Assembly: GCF_003171655.1 (NCBI RefSeq)
Contig: NZ_QFZL01000001.1
Location: 372,001-436,000 of the forward strand
Reading direction: 5' to 3'
DNA from: Stakelama portus
GTDB lineage: Bacteria; Pseudomonadota; Alphaproteobacteria; Sphingomonadales; Sphingomonadaceae
Length of the DNA: 64,000 nt
Position 1 is the first letter of the stretch, and every line of letters begins with the position of its first letter. Positions 41,638-49,546 of the stretch are shown piece by piece. The notes beneath the pieces were generated by a model. That model was given only the letters and a program-made list of their open reading frames with translations. It was not told the origin of the DNA and searched no databases. The translations under genes and the position numbers were made by a program.

Positions 41638-42399
41638 TCAGCTCCAACCGCCCAGCATCGCGTCGCCCATTTCGGTCGCGAACATCGTCAGTACTGTGCC
41701 CAGCGTGACTGCGGTCAGCGCGAGGCCGAGCATGATGTTGAGCGGCTGGGAAATGAAGAAGACCTGGATCGCGGGCGCCACGCGCGCGGCGAGGCCCAGC
41801 GCGACGTTGAACACGATGCCATAGATCAGCAGCGGCGCGGCCAGCCCGATCGCCAGCATCATCGAACGACCGGTTGCCGCGATCGCCATCTGTGCGAAAT
41901 CCTGCGCCGGCGGCAGGCCGCCGATCGGAAACAGCTGATAGCTTTGCACGATCGATTCGATCCACAGATGGTGGACCTGCATCGCCATGCAGACGAGCGC
42001 GGCCGCCATCGTCACGAATTTGGAAAGCAACGGCACCTGGCTGCCTTGCCCCGGATCGAACAGCATCGCGGCGGACAGGCCGATCTGCATGCTGATGACC
42101 GATCCGGCCATCGATATGGCATAGAACAGGATCTTGACGATCATCCCCATCGCCAGCCCGGTCAGCAGTTCCGCGATCAGCACGGCGGCGAGCGGGCCGT
42201 GATCGGCAATCGCCAGCGCGGCTTCGCTGCGCAGCGGCCATATCCCGATCGTCATCCCGAAAGCGATCAGCAACCGGATGCGTCCCGGCACTGCATCTTC
42301 GGAAAAGACAGGCAGCAGCATCAGCACCGCGCCGGTCCGCGCGAACAGGATGAAGAAGGCACTGACCAGAAGGGGGAGGTTTTCGGGAACCGCGTCCAT
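41638..42399 (-). CDS. fliR: Flagellar export membrane protein FliR
   Basis: This 253-residue protein has about six membrane segments and the FliR pattern (FFILFARTGAVLMLLPVF; PLNIMLGLALTAVTLG). It forms part of the FliPQR channel. It is separated from fliQ by 141 nt that hold a REP-like repeat, an unusual break in this normally tight block. Confidence 0.94.
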   Translation of the reverse strand: MDAVPENLPLLVSAFFILFARTGAVLMLLPVFSEDAVPGRIRLLIAFGMTIGIWPLRSEAALAIADHGPLAAVLIAELLTGLAMGMIVKILFYAISMAGSVISMQIGLSAAMLFDPGQGSQVPLLSKFVTMAAALVCMAMQVHHLWIESIVQSYQLFPIGGLPPAQDFAQMAIAATGRSMMLAIGLAAPLLIYGIVFNVALGLAARVAPAIQVFFISQPLNIMLGLALTAVTLGTVLTMFATEMGDAMLGGWS

Positions 42400-42422
42400 G
42401 GCGATGGTTCAGTCAAAAAGCG

Positions 42423-42511
42423 CCGTTCGGACCGAGCCTGTCGAAGCCCGGCTCTTCTCCGATGGTCGGAGAGGAACGGGCGGCATCTTCGACAAGTTCA
42501 CCGCGAACGCG
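42423..42511. repeat. REP-like repeat element between fliQ and fliR
   Basis: GAGCCTGTCGAAG near 42434 and CTTCGACAAG near 42486 form an imperfect long inverted repeat. I recognise this core as common between sphingomonad genes. It could fold in the mRNA and reduce read-through from fliQ to fliR. Confidence 0.55.
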
Positions 42512-42540
42512 ATGTCCAAAACACGCGCAAGCCGACGGCA

Positions 42541-42819
42541 TCATGCGCCCGCCGCCGATCCGGTGACGATCAGGTCGCTGATCTTGGCCATGAAGTCGGC
42601 CAGTTCCTGACCGATCGTCGGCAGCATCAGCAACAGCACGAACCCCATCGCCAGGATCTTGGGAACGAAGGTGAGCGTCATTTCCTGAATCTGCGTCAGC
42701 GCCTGAAGCAGGCCGATCACCACGCCGACGATCAGCGACACCAGCAGCAGCGGCCCGACGACCGCAAGCACCAGCATCAATGCCGCCTGGCCGAGTTCCA
42801 GAACCTGACTTGCGGACAT
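42541..42819 (-). CDS. fliQ: Flagellar export membrane protein FliQ
   Basis: This 92-residue protein has two membrane helices and the FliQ core (VGPLLLVSLIVGVVIGLLQA; TQIQEMTLTFVPKI). It is part of the FliPQR export channel. It follows fliE by 3 nt. Confidence 0.94.
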   Translation of the reverse strand: MSASQVLELGQAALMLVLAVVGPLLLVSLIVGVVIGLLQALTQIQEMTLTFVPKILAMGFVLLLMLPTIGQELADFMAKISDLIVTGSAAGA

Positions 42820-42822
42820 GGT

Positions 42823-43158
42823 TCAGATCTGCATCCGCATGATGTCGGTATAGGCGCTGACCACTCGGTCGCGCACGGCGACCATGGTGTCGAGCGCGGT
42901 TTCGGCAGCGCCGATCGCCGTCACGACGTCGATCAGGTCGCCCTTGCCCGCAACCTGCATCGCAGAGGCGTTTTCGGCCGCGCGCAGGCTCTGTGCCGTG
43001 TCGGTCACCAGTCCTTCGACCATCGAACCGAAATCGCCGCCGCCCTGGGTGCCGTTGCTGGGCGCGAGCGGCGATTTCGCGCCGCCGATGCCACCGGCAC
43101 CACCAACTCCCAGCGCCCGTCCATAGGCGGACGTCGCGTCCAATGCTCCGATCGACAT
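42823..43158 (-). CDS. fliE: Hook-basal body protein FliE
   Basis: This 111-residue protein has a glycine-rich N-terminus and the FliE C-terminal pattern (GDLIDVVTAIGAAETALDTMV, shortened: IDVVTAIGAAETAL; AYTDIMRMQI). FliE joins the MS ring and rod. It lies after flgC by 33 nt. Confidence 0.93.
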   Translation of the reverse strand: MSIGALDATSAYGRALGVGGAGGIGGAKSPLAPSNGTQGGGDFGSMVEGLVTDTAQSLRAAENASAMQVAGKGDLIDVVTAIGAAETALDTMVAVRDRVVSAYTDIMRMQI

Positions 43159-43191
43159 TGTCGTTATTTCCCTGATGTTTATGAGATTGTA

Positions 43192-43599
43192 TTACTTCAG
43201 AAGATCAATCGTCCGCATCGTCAGGCTGCGGGCCGCCTCGATCGCGCTCAGATTGGCTTCGTAGCTGCGCTGCGCCGCTTTCATGTCCGCCATTTCGACC
43301 AGGCTGCTGACATTGGGCTTGAGCACATAGCCTTCGCCGTCGGCCGCCGGGTTGCCCGGATCATAGACGCGCTGGAAATCCGACCGGTCGGTCTGGATGC
43401 GGTCGACGCGAACCTGCGTACCGCCGGTCGCGCGATCGACTTCGGCGCGAAAGCTTGCGACGCGGCGGCGATAGGGATCGCCCCCCGGCGTCGTCGCCAC
43501 CGAATCCTGGTTGGCGATATTCTCTGCGATCACGCGCATCCGCAACGTCTGGGCACGCAGGCCCGAAGCAGAGATGCCAAGCGACGTCTTGAGATCCAT
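43192..43599 (-). CDS. flgC: Flagellar proximal rod protein FlgC
   Basis: This 135-residue protein has the FlgC motifs SLGISASGLRAQTLRMRVIA (ending ENIANQDS) and the C-terminal VEMADMKAAQRSYEANL. It is a rod subunit. I chose the ATG at 43599 because GGGAGAA precedes it and the conserved N-terminus begins there. It opens flgC-fliE-fliQ-fliR-flhB. Confidence 0.94.
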   Translation of the reverse strand: MDLKTSLGISASGLRAQTLRMRVIAENIANQDSVATTPGGDPYRRRVASFRAEVDRATGGTQVRVDRIQTDRSDFQRVYDPGNPAADGEGYVLKPNVSSLVEMADMKAAQRSYEANLSAIEAARSLTMRTIDLLK

Positions 43600-43638
43600 G
43601 AACTTCTCCCGCGCCGCGCATTTGGGCGGCTCAACTCC

Positions 43639-43694
43639 TTTATAGGCAAAAATTGCCTGGTCGGTCGGTTCGGTCGGAAAAATCATCCTATAAT
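43639..43694. promoter_or_regulatory. Divergent flgC/fliN2 promoter region
   Basis: The minus strand carries GCCTATAAA (43639-43644) for flgC. The plus strand carries TCATCCTATAAT (43689-43694) for the fliN2 operon. The palindrome GGCAAAAATTGCC (43645-43657) abuts the flgC hexamer and lies 31 nt from the fliN2 one, the same distance as at flbT (30 nt). A bound factor could repress flgC and activate fliN2. Confidence 0.6.
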
Positions 43695-43717
43695 TTTGGA
43701 CAAAGGAGCCAACGCCC

Positions 43718-43954
43718 ATGTCCATTCTCGACGGCATCACGGTCGAAGCGTCGATCGTGCTCGGTTCGACCGAAGTGCCGATCCGCCAGATCCTGCAAAT
43801 GAGCCGTGGCGCGATGATCGCGCTCGATTGCGGACAGGAGGATCCGACGCTTGTCTATGTGAACGGCCAGCTGGTCGCGAAGGGCAAGATCCTGGTCGAT
43901 GGCGACCAGATGTCGCTCGAAGTGGCCGAAGTCGTAAAGAAGTCCGTCAACTGA
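43718..43954 (+). CDS. FliN-like motor switch protein (second copy)
   Basis: This 78-residue protein consists only of a SpoA/FliN domain (ITVEASIVLGSTEVPIRQIL; LVYVNGQLVAKGKILV). It is co-transcribed with fliO and fliP. Together with the 28631 protein it makes two FliN-type subunits; they may both occupy the C ring or serve different steps. AAAGGAG precedes the ATG. Confidence 0.88.
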   Translation: MSILDGITVEASIVLGSTEVPIRQILQMSRGAMIALDCGQEDPTLVYVNGQLVAKGKILVDGDQMSLEVAEVVKKSVN

Positions 43955-44358
43955 TGGACACGCTTTCGCTGCTGCGCACGATCGGGGCGCTCGGATTGCT
44001 GCTTGGTTGTCTGGCCGGCGCGCTCTGGGCGGTCCGGCGCTATGATCTCAAGCTGCCCGGAAGAGTGACGGCGGGGTCGCGCAAACGCGTCGAACTGGTC
44101 GAGCGGCTGACGCTCGACGCCAAGCGGTCGGTCGCGCTGATCCGCCGCGATGGCGCGGAGCATCTGATCCTGCTCGCACCCGAAGGGCATCTGGTGGTCG
44201 AAACCGCGATCGTCAAAGCGGGCGCGGAACCCGAAGTCGCTCCGGCAGCGCAGCCGCAGGAAGCGGCGACCAACGACAATCTGTCGGACCTTCGCCACAG
44301 TTTCGGCCAGCTGGTCGAACAGGCGCGTGGGCGGCTGGCGACGCGCGGCAGGGGATGA
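43954..44358 (+). CDS. fliO: Flagellar biosynthetic protein FliO
   Basis: This 134-residue protein has one N-terminal membrane helix (about 6-28) and the FliO cytoplasmic motif (VELVERLTLDAKRSVALIRR). FliO aids FliP assembly. The ATG overlaps the fliN2 stop (TGATG), and the gene overlaps fliP by 4 nt. Confidence 0.88.
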   Translation: MDTLSLLRTIGALGLLLGCLAGALWAVRRYDLKLPGRVTAGSRKRVELVERLTLDAKRSVALIRRDGAEHLILLAPEGHLVVETAIVKAGAEPEVAPAAQPQEAATNDNLSDLRHSFGQLVEQARGRLATRGRG

Positions 44359-45128
44359 TGGCGATGCGGATCGTTTCTATGCGTTCGCGCGCCTGCGTGC
44401 TCGGCGCGGTTGCGCTGATCATCGGCCTGGCGCTGCCGGTCGATGCGTTCGCAACGGCTGCCGGGCAGCGCACGATCGTCACGCTGGGCGAAGGATCGCT
44501 GTCGGCCAAGGCGATTCAGCTCGTCCTGATGCTGACGGTGCTCAGCCTCGCGCCGGGGCTGTTGATGACCGTCACCAGCTTCACGCGCATGGTGGTCGCC
44601 TTGTCGTTGCTGCGCACCGGCATCGGCGCGCCGGGCGTGCCGCCCAATCCGGTGATCATCAGCCTCGCGCTGTTCTTGTCCTTCTTCGTGATGGCTCCGA
44701 CCTTTGAAAAGGCATGGGATCAAGGGGTTACTCCCTATACTGAAGGAAAGATCGAGGAAGCAGAGGCGTTCAGGAAGACCGCCGAGCCCTTCAAGATCTT
44801 CATGCTGAGCCAGGTGCGCGACAGCGATCTCGAACTGTTCGCACGGATGGGGGGCAAGCAATATGCATCCCGCTCCGAAGTGCCGCTGACCACGCTGGCG
44901 CCGGCCTTCATGATTTCGGAACTGCGCCGCGCGTTCGAGATCGGATTCCTGTTGCTGCTCCCCTTTCTGGTGATCGACCTGTGCGTATCGGCGGTGTTGA
45001 TGGCGATGGGCATGATGATGCTGCCGCCACCGACTATCGCCTTGCCGATGAAGATCATCTTTTTCGTGCTGGTCGATGGTTGGGCGCTGGTCGCGGGGTC
45101 GCTGATCAAAAGCTTCGGTACGGTCTGA
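44355..45128 (+). CDS. fliP: Flagellar export channel protein FliP
   Basis: This 257-residue protein has a signal peptide and four membrane segments, with the FliP signatures (LLMTVTSFTRMVVALSLLRT; FMISELRRAFEIGFLLLLPF). It forms the core of the export channel with FliQ and FliR. It overlaps fliO and is convergent with the DUF922 gene. Confidence 0.96.
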   Translation: MMAMRIVSMRSRACVLGAVALIIGLALPVDAFATAAGQRTIVTLGEGSLSAKAIQLVLMLTVLSLAPGLLMTVTSFTRMVVALSLLRTGIGAPGVPPNPVIISLALFLSFFVMAPTFEKAWDQGVTPYTEGKIEEAEAFRKTAEPFKIFMLSQVRDSDLELFARMGGKQYASRSEVPLTTLAPAFMISELRRAFEIGFLLLLPFLVIDLCVSAVLMAMGMMMLPPPTIALPMKIIFFVLVDGWALVAGSLIKSFGTV

Positions 45129-45155
45129 AACGATCGACGGCGCTGCGGCAACGGG

Positions 45156-45740
45156 TCAGGGAAAGGTCGCGCCCTGCATCGCGCCGTGGCGCGTTTCCGC
45201 GTCATAGGCGATCTGCGCCTGAGAGATCGCGGCCGCCGCGCTGCGCGCCGCTTGCTGCGCCGTCTCGCAATCGGCTGCGGCGATGGCATCGCGCACGGCG
45301 GGAATGCCGCGCTGCGCGATATCGACATGGCCCGCCTCATGCTCGCCCAGGATCGTCAGATAGCTGAGCCAGCGCGCGCGCAGCGCATCCGGGAGCGACG
45401 CGTAATTGGTGACGCGGGGAAGCAGGATCGTCGCGCGCATACGCACCTGCGCCCGCTCGAGATCGCAACCGCCCGGCATCGTTTGCCAGCGCCATTGCAA
45501 GCGAACCTGCGTCCTGGCGTCCACCGGCTTGCCGTCATGGGTATCGGTGGGGCGAGCGGCATTGATCGCGGCGCGCAACGCCTGCGCGGTATCGCCGGAA
45601 ACATCATAATATTCGATCACGATATCGTCGCGATCCGCCAGCGCCGGGGGCAAGGGTTGCGGTCCCACGCTGTCCTGCGGCGCGCGAAATCCGGCGAGCA
45701 GTACCGCTGCCAGCGCGATGCGCCGCCGATATGCCGACAT
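45156..45740 (-). CDS. DUF922-family secreted putative zinc protease
   Basis: This 194-residue protein has an N-terminal signal-like segment and an HExxH-type zinc motif (HEAGH, in GEHEAGHVDIA). The upstream pattern with YYDVSG and VRLQWRW fits DUF922, predicted secreted Zn-dependent proteases. The substrate is unknown. The start has GGGAGA upstream. It lacks the flagellar -10 element and looks like an insertion into the cluster. The 250-nt gap 45741-45990 holds nothing I can identify. Confidence 0.7.
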   Translation of the reverse strand: MSAYRRRIALAAVLLAGFRAPQDSVGPQPLPPALADRDDIVIEYYDVSGDTAQALRAAINAARPTDTHDGKPVDARTQVRLQWRWQTMPGGCDLERAQVRMRATILLPRVTNYASLPDALRARWLSYLTILGEHEAGHVDIAQRGIPAVRDAIAAADCETAQQAARSAAAAISQAQIAYDAETRHGAMQGATFP

Positions 45741-45990
45741 GCCGATATCTCCCTTCTGCGCCGCGCAAGGGTAGGGCGGTTTGCTTCGGGAAAAAAGATG
45801 CAAGTGCCGATGGACGCGCCGAAACCCCTGGCGCGCGTCGACAAATTCCGGTCTGTATCGACGTCTGCTGTGGGAGCGACTGAAGCAGGGCCCAAATGTA
45901 GGCAATTGGGGGAAGGCGGTCAGGCGGGCAGCGGGTTCAAGCTACCGATAGCTGTCGTCCCGGAAACGATGATATCGCGGGACACCTTGT

Positions 45991-46689
45991 CTACTTCCTC
46001 TCGGCAAGCTCGGCGGTTCGCCATGCCTGCCAACTGCGATGCAGATCGGCCCTTGATTGCGGGATGGGTTGATCCAGCACTTCGGCAGCCACCATCCGAT
46101 CGGTGCGGAAATGGCGAAACCCCTGCCGCGCTTCGCACCATCCAATCAGGATGCGCGTGGCCTCGGAGTAACCGAGGACGACCGGCCAGATCGTCCGCCT
46201 GGTTTCGTCACCATTTTCGGCGCGATAGATCAGGCACAGTTTCCGTCGTGCGCGGATCGCATCCCTGAGCGTTGCCGGGTCCACCGCCTCAATTACCGGT
46301 TCTAGGCGCGGCAGCGCGGCGGTACTCGGTGCCGTGACGAACGGCTGGAGCCGCGCAGGAATGGCTGTTGCGATCTTTGCCAGAACATCCGTCGCAGCGG
46401 GCGACAGGATGGCGTCACCGCGCTGGGCAACCCATTGCGCACCCAGAACGATTGCTTCCAGTTCCACCTGGGTGAGCATGAGTGGAGGCATGTCGTATTC
46501 GGCCGCCAGCACATATCCCAAACCGGCTTCCCCCGTGATCGGCACGCGCTGCGCGACGAGGTCCGCGACATCCCGGTACACGGTCCGGGTCGAAACCTCC
46601 AACTCGGCAGCCAGGGCAGCACCGGTCACTGGCCGCGTCGATCGGCGCATGATCTGGATGATTTGAAACAGGCGATCGGCTCGGCGCAC
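45991..46689 (-). CDS. WYL-domain/DeoR-like transcriptional regulator
   Basis: This 232-residue protein has an N-terminal helix-turn-helix of the HTH_11 type (MRRADRLFQIIQIM; TRTVYRDVADL) and a WYL-like C-terminal sensor (LCLIYRAENGDETRR; RILIGWCEARQGFRHFRTDR). It probably regulates the divergent glyoxalase-like gene at 46778. No flagellar -10 element is seen. Confidence 0.85.
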   Translation of the reverse strand: MRRADRLFQIIQIMRRSTRPVTGAALAAELEVSTRTVYRDVADLVAQRVPITGEAGLGYVLAAEYDMPPLMLTQVELEAIVLGAQWVAQRGDAILSPAATDVLAKIATAIPARLQPFVTAPSTAALPRLEPVIEAVDPATLRDAIRARRKLCLIYRAENGDETRRTIWPVVLGYSEATRILIGWCEARQGFRHFRTDRMVAAEVLDQPIPQSRADLHRSWQAWRTAELAERK

Positions 46690-46777
46690 GGGCTGGTGAC
46701 TCCTGCTGACACCACGGTGTCAGGAGTGCTGCGCTATACGGCCGCCACGTTCAACCTCTCATGTGCAGGACATATTC

Positions 46778-47176
46778 ATGAAATTCGCTTCCGTCCGCCT
46801 GATCGCTGCGGACATCGACGCTATGGTCGGCTTCTATGAATTGGTCACCGGACAGACTGCCGATTGGCTCGCGCCGCAATTTGCCGAAATCGTCACTGCG
46901 GGCGCGACGCTTGCGATCGGGAGCACAGAAACGGTGGCGGCGTTCGCTGAAGGCAGCGCGGAGCCGAGCGCAAACCGGACTGCCATTCTGGAGTTCATGG
47001 TTGCGGATGTGGATGCCGTCTTTGATCGCGTGAAAGGCAAAGGCGAACTGGTGCATGAACCCAAGCTGCTCCCATGGGGCAACCGCACCTTTCAGGTTCG
47101 CGATCCCGAAGGTTCCCCGGTCAGCGTCTTCACGCCCTTCACCGAAGCGGCCAAGGCACGCTTCCAGTCGCGATAG
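46778..47176 (+). CDS. VOC-superfamily (glyoxalase-like) protein
   Basis: This 132-residue protein has the two beta-alpha-beta halves of the VOC fold (MVGFYELVTGQTADWL; FQVRDPEGSPVSVFTPF). Such proteins are glyoxalases, dioxygenases or resistance proteins; the substrate cannot be told. The ATG at 46778 follows CAGGA by about 9 nt. It is divergent from the WYL regulator across 88 nt. Confidence 0.85.
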   Translation: MKFASVRLIAADIDAMVGFYELVTGQTADWLAPQFAEIVTAGATLAIGSTETVAAFAEGSAEPSANRTAILEFMVADVDAVFDRVKGKGELVHEPKLLPWGNRTFQVRDPEGSPVSVFTPFTEAAKARFQSR

Positions 47177-47186
47177 GCCTCACGGC

Positions 47187-47834
47187 CTAGTGGCAGGAAA
47201 ACCGCTTGCCGTCGTTGGCCAGCCAATCGGCCAGCTCGGCGTAGGGAATCATCGTGCCAAAGGCGATCCCGACCTCGCCTTCGCCTTGCCAGCGCACGGT
47301 GAACGGGCGCGGGGGCAGGCCCGGGATCGTGATGACCGAGCAATCGGCAATCGGGTGCGCCGGATCGAGCTGGAGATGGCCGCCGCTTTGCGAGACATCG
47401 AGCAGCATCGCGTTGAACCCCTGGGACCCGTTGCTGACCCGCACCCTGCTGCGCGTGGCAAAGCGGGGAGCGCGGGGAATTTTTCCGCGCACCGCGACGG
47501 GACGATTTGCCGGTACCAGAATCGTTGCGACATCCACCGGTGCGTGAAGCTGGATTCCGGCGCGCCCGCCTTCGGTCCATACGACCGACCCGTCCAGCCT
47601 GTCACCGTTGCGCAACTCGACGGAAACCGCCTCTCCCTGCGCCAGTGTCAGTCTGAATTCGATCATCATGCCGGTGGCCGAAACATTGCGGATGCGGCAG
47701 GGCTGATCGGCGCTGCCCTGATGTTCGAGCCGGGCGATCAGCAGCGTGCTGACGCTGCGTTCGCTGCGCCGGCGCCATTCTGTGGCCAGCGGACGGACTG
47801 TCTCGTCGCTTTGCGTGGCCGACATCCTGCTCAC
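47187..47834 (-). CDS. Tandem PilZ-domain protein, likely c-di-GMP receptor
   Basis: This 215-residue protein has two PilZ-like units. The first, about 15-100, has an arginine-rich RRRSERS followed by NVSATG; the second, about 115-205, has PRFATRSRVRV followed by DVSQSGG. RxxxR plus D/NxSxxG is the c-di-GMP-binding pair. It may act on motor speed like YcgR, with the GGDEF protein as a source. I chose the GTG at 47834, about 5 nt after AGGAG, because an ATG at 47870 lies inside the promoter hexamer and cannot be transcribed from it. It follows the motA-che operon but has its own promoter. Confidence 0.82.
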   Translation of the reverse strand: MSRMSATQSDETVRPLATEWRRRSERSVSTLLIARLEHQGSADQPCRIRNVSATGMMIEFRLTLAQGEAVSVELRNGDRLDGSVVWTEGGRAGIQLHAPVDVATILVPANRPVAVRGKIPRAPRFATRSRVRVSNGSQGFNAMLLDVSQSGGHLQLDPAHPIADCSVITIPGLPPRPFTVRWQGEGEVGIAFGTMIPYAELADWLANDGKRFSCH

Positions 47835-47868
47835 TTCCGCTCCTGAATAGATTTGGGCTGTTGATGCC

Positions 47869-47874
47869 ATTATA
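47869..47874 (-). promoter_or_regulatory. TCTATAAT -10 element of PilZ gene
   Basis: The minus strand reads GCGGCTCTATAATGGC. It overlaps a potential upstream ATG, so the translation start must be downstream (47834). Confidence 0.6.
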
Positions 47875-47886
47875 GAGCCGCTCAGG

Positions 47887-48342
47887 TCAGGCCGGGGCCG
47901 CATTCGTAATTGCGACGCGTTTAACTACGTCCTTGCCAAAGGCCTCGGTCGCAGCCTGCTCGACGACTGCGCGAAATCCGTCCATTCCGGGCAGCATGCC
48001 GTCGGGGCCGCTGGCGAGCGGCGTGCGATAGGTGCGCATGTTGATTGCGTGGAACAGCAGCGGAAGCCGCGCGGTGACCAACGCGGCCTTGTCCTCGGGC
48101 ACTTCGAGGCTGATGTCGAAGCTCACATAGCCGCTCAGCCGTCCGTCCTCGAACACCAGCGGTGCCAGGATCTTTTCCGCCGGCACAAAGGCCGTCGGCG
48201 CGTCCTTGCCGCTTTCGTCATGGGCTCCCTCTGCCGCGGATGCCGGCGTCGGCGCCACGAACGTCACCACGGCAAATCCGGCTCCGCCGCCGACGAGGGC
48301 GCCCAGCACGAGCAGCAACAAGGGAAAGAGCAGCTTTTTCAT
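47887..48342 (-). CDS. FliL-like membrane protein (second FliL homologue)
   Basis: This 151-residue protein has an N-terminal membrane helix (residues 3-30) and a FliL-like periplasmic domain (LAPLVFEDGRLSGYVSFDISL; ARLPLLFHAINMRTY; AFGKDVVKRVAITNAAP). It is encoded right after motB, which suggests a stator-associated role in that operon. GGGGAT precedes the ATG. It is distinct from FliL at 16521. Confidence 0.7.
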   Translation of the reverse strand: MKKLLFPLLLLVLGALVGGGAGFAVVTFVAPTPASAAEGAHDESGKDAPTAFVPAEKILAPLVFEDGRLSGYVSFDISLEVPEDKAALVTARLPLLFHAINMRTYRTPLASGPDGMLPGMDGFRAVVEQAATEAFGKDVVKRVAITNAAPA

Positions 48343-48354
48343 GCGCGATCCCCG

Positions 48355-49212
48355 CTAGAATTTGAAACTGGTATCGCTCGGCAGGGCGGATGCCTCTCCG
48401 ATGACGACGATGGTGATGCGCCGGTTTTCGGCACGGTCGGGCTGGTCGGGATAGACCGGCCTGGTCGCGCCCATCGCGACGATTTCGGAAAAACGATCGC
48501 CGGGCAATCCGCCGGCGATCAGCGCGCGGCGCGCGGAAAGCGCGCGTTCGCCCGACAGCCGCCAATTGGCATCGCTGTCGCCGCCGCCGCCATCGGTATG
48601 GCCCTCGATCGCGATCTGCCCGCCCGAAGGCGCCAGTTTTTGCGCCACCTGGGTCAGAATCGCGCGGGCATAGGGGTTCAGCTCGGCGGTGCCGCTGCGA
48701 AACATCGCCTGTCGGTCATTGTCCATCAGCGTGATCCGCAGCCCATCGCGCGAGGGCTGGATATCCACGCTGCGCTTGCCTTCCGCATCTTGCGGGATCG
48801 TATCGATCGCGACGCGCAATTCGGTCGCGAGCACGCGCTGTGCGGAATCGGGGACGTTGGCAGTGCCGCCGCGCGACGTGCCGGCCACGCCCGATTCCAT
48901 TGTCGGTTCGCCTATGCTCGTGCGGTTGCTGGCTTGCGAGGAACGGCTGCGGCCGCCCTGACCGGCCTGACTGCCCACTACGTTGGTCATCGTCGTCGCA
49001 GGCGATGCGCTGGGTGAAGTCGGCGTGAAATATTCCGCCAGCCCCTTCAGTCGCGCCTTGTCCGGATTGGAGATCAGCCAGAGCAGCATGAAAAATGCCA
49101 TCATCGCGGTCACGAAATCGGCATAGGCGACTTTCCAGGCGCCGCCATGATGTCCGCCGGCGACCTTCTTCACTTTCTTGACGATGATGGGCCGCTCGTT
49201 GGAAACGGCCAT
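48355..49212 (-). CDS. motB: Flagellar stator protein MotB
   Basis: This 285-residue protein has one membrane helix with the proton-carrying Asp (AYADFVTAMMAFFMLLWL) and a C-terminal OmpA/peptidoglycan-binding domain (IAIEGHTDGGGGDSDANWRL; LSGERALSARRAL). It anchors the MotA stator. I chose the ATG at 49212; the residues before it do not look like MotB. It is encoded 12 nt upstream of the FliL-like gene and far from motA (56783) but in the same operon. Confidence 0.94.
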   Translation of the reverse strand: MAVSNERPIIVKKVKKVAGGHHGGAWKVAYADFVTAMMAFFMLLWLISNPDKARLKGLAEYFTPTSPSASPATTMTNVVGSQAGQGGRSRSSQASNRTSIGEPTMESGVAGTSRGGTANVPDSAQRVLATELRVAIDTIPQDAEGKRSVDIQPSRDGLRITLMDNDRQAMFRSGTAELNPYARAILTQVAQKLAPSGGQIAIEGHTDGGGGDSDANWRLSGERALSARRALIAGGLPGDRFSEIVAMGATRPVYPDQPDRAENRRITIVVIGEASALPSDTSFKF

Positions 49213-49213
49213 T

Positions 49214-49546
49214 TCAGCCTCCCAGTGCGCGGCGGAGGCGATCCTGTACCGCGCCGAGGCGGACATAGCCGATCGCCTCGAGCGAATCCTCGCCATCGGC
49301 GATGCGCGTCATCAGCCCGGCACATTCGTCGGCATGCTGGATCAGATAGTCGAAAGTTTGCAACTGCCCCAGGTAATTGGCGGCGAAATGCTCATCGCAG
49401 ACCAGCACTTCCGCAAGCGCCTCCAGCTTTTCGCGGATCTCGATGACCTCCTTTGCAAGGACGCTGTGCAGTACCCGGGAATAGGGATCGTATCCGGGCA
49501 GCGACTGCGCGGGAACGGGCTGCGAGGGTACGGGCAGACAGGACAT
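49214..49546 (-). CDS. cheT: CheT-like small protein with CheZ-type DxxxQ motif
   Basis: This 110-residue helical protein contains LQTFDYLIQH, in which D-Y-L-I-Q matches the DxxxQ catalytic motif of the CheZ phosphatase family. In rhizobial chemotaxis operons a small gene called cheT follows cheD, as here. I infer a CheY-P phosphatase or phosphatase-like role. It abuts cheD by a 1-nt overlap and precedes motB. The homology rests on motif and synteny, since I could not align it to a known sequence. Confidence 0.6.
   Translation of the reverse strand: MSCLPVPSQPVPAQSLPGYDPYSRVLHSVLAKEVIEIREKLEALAEVLVCDEHFAANYLGQLQTFDYLIQHADECAGLMTRIADGEDSLEAIGYVRLGAVQDRLRRALGG

Noticed and set aside
7280..43657. 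Reading the GGCA-N5-TGCC palindromes as sigma-54 -24/-12 promoters
   Set aside because: The spacing between GG and GC is 8 nt, not 10, and positions relative to genes and -10 elements vary.
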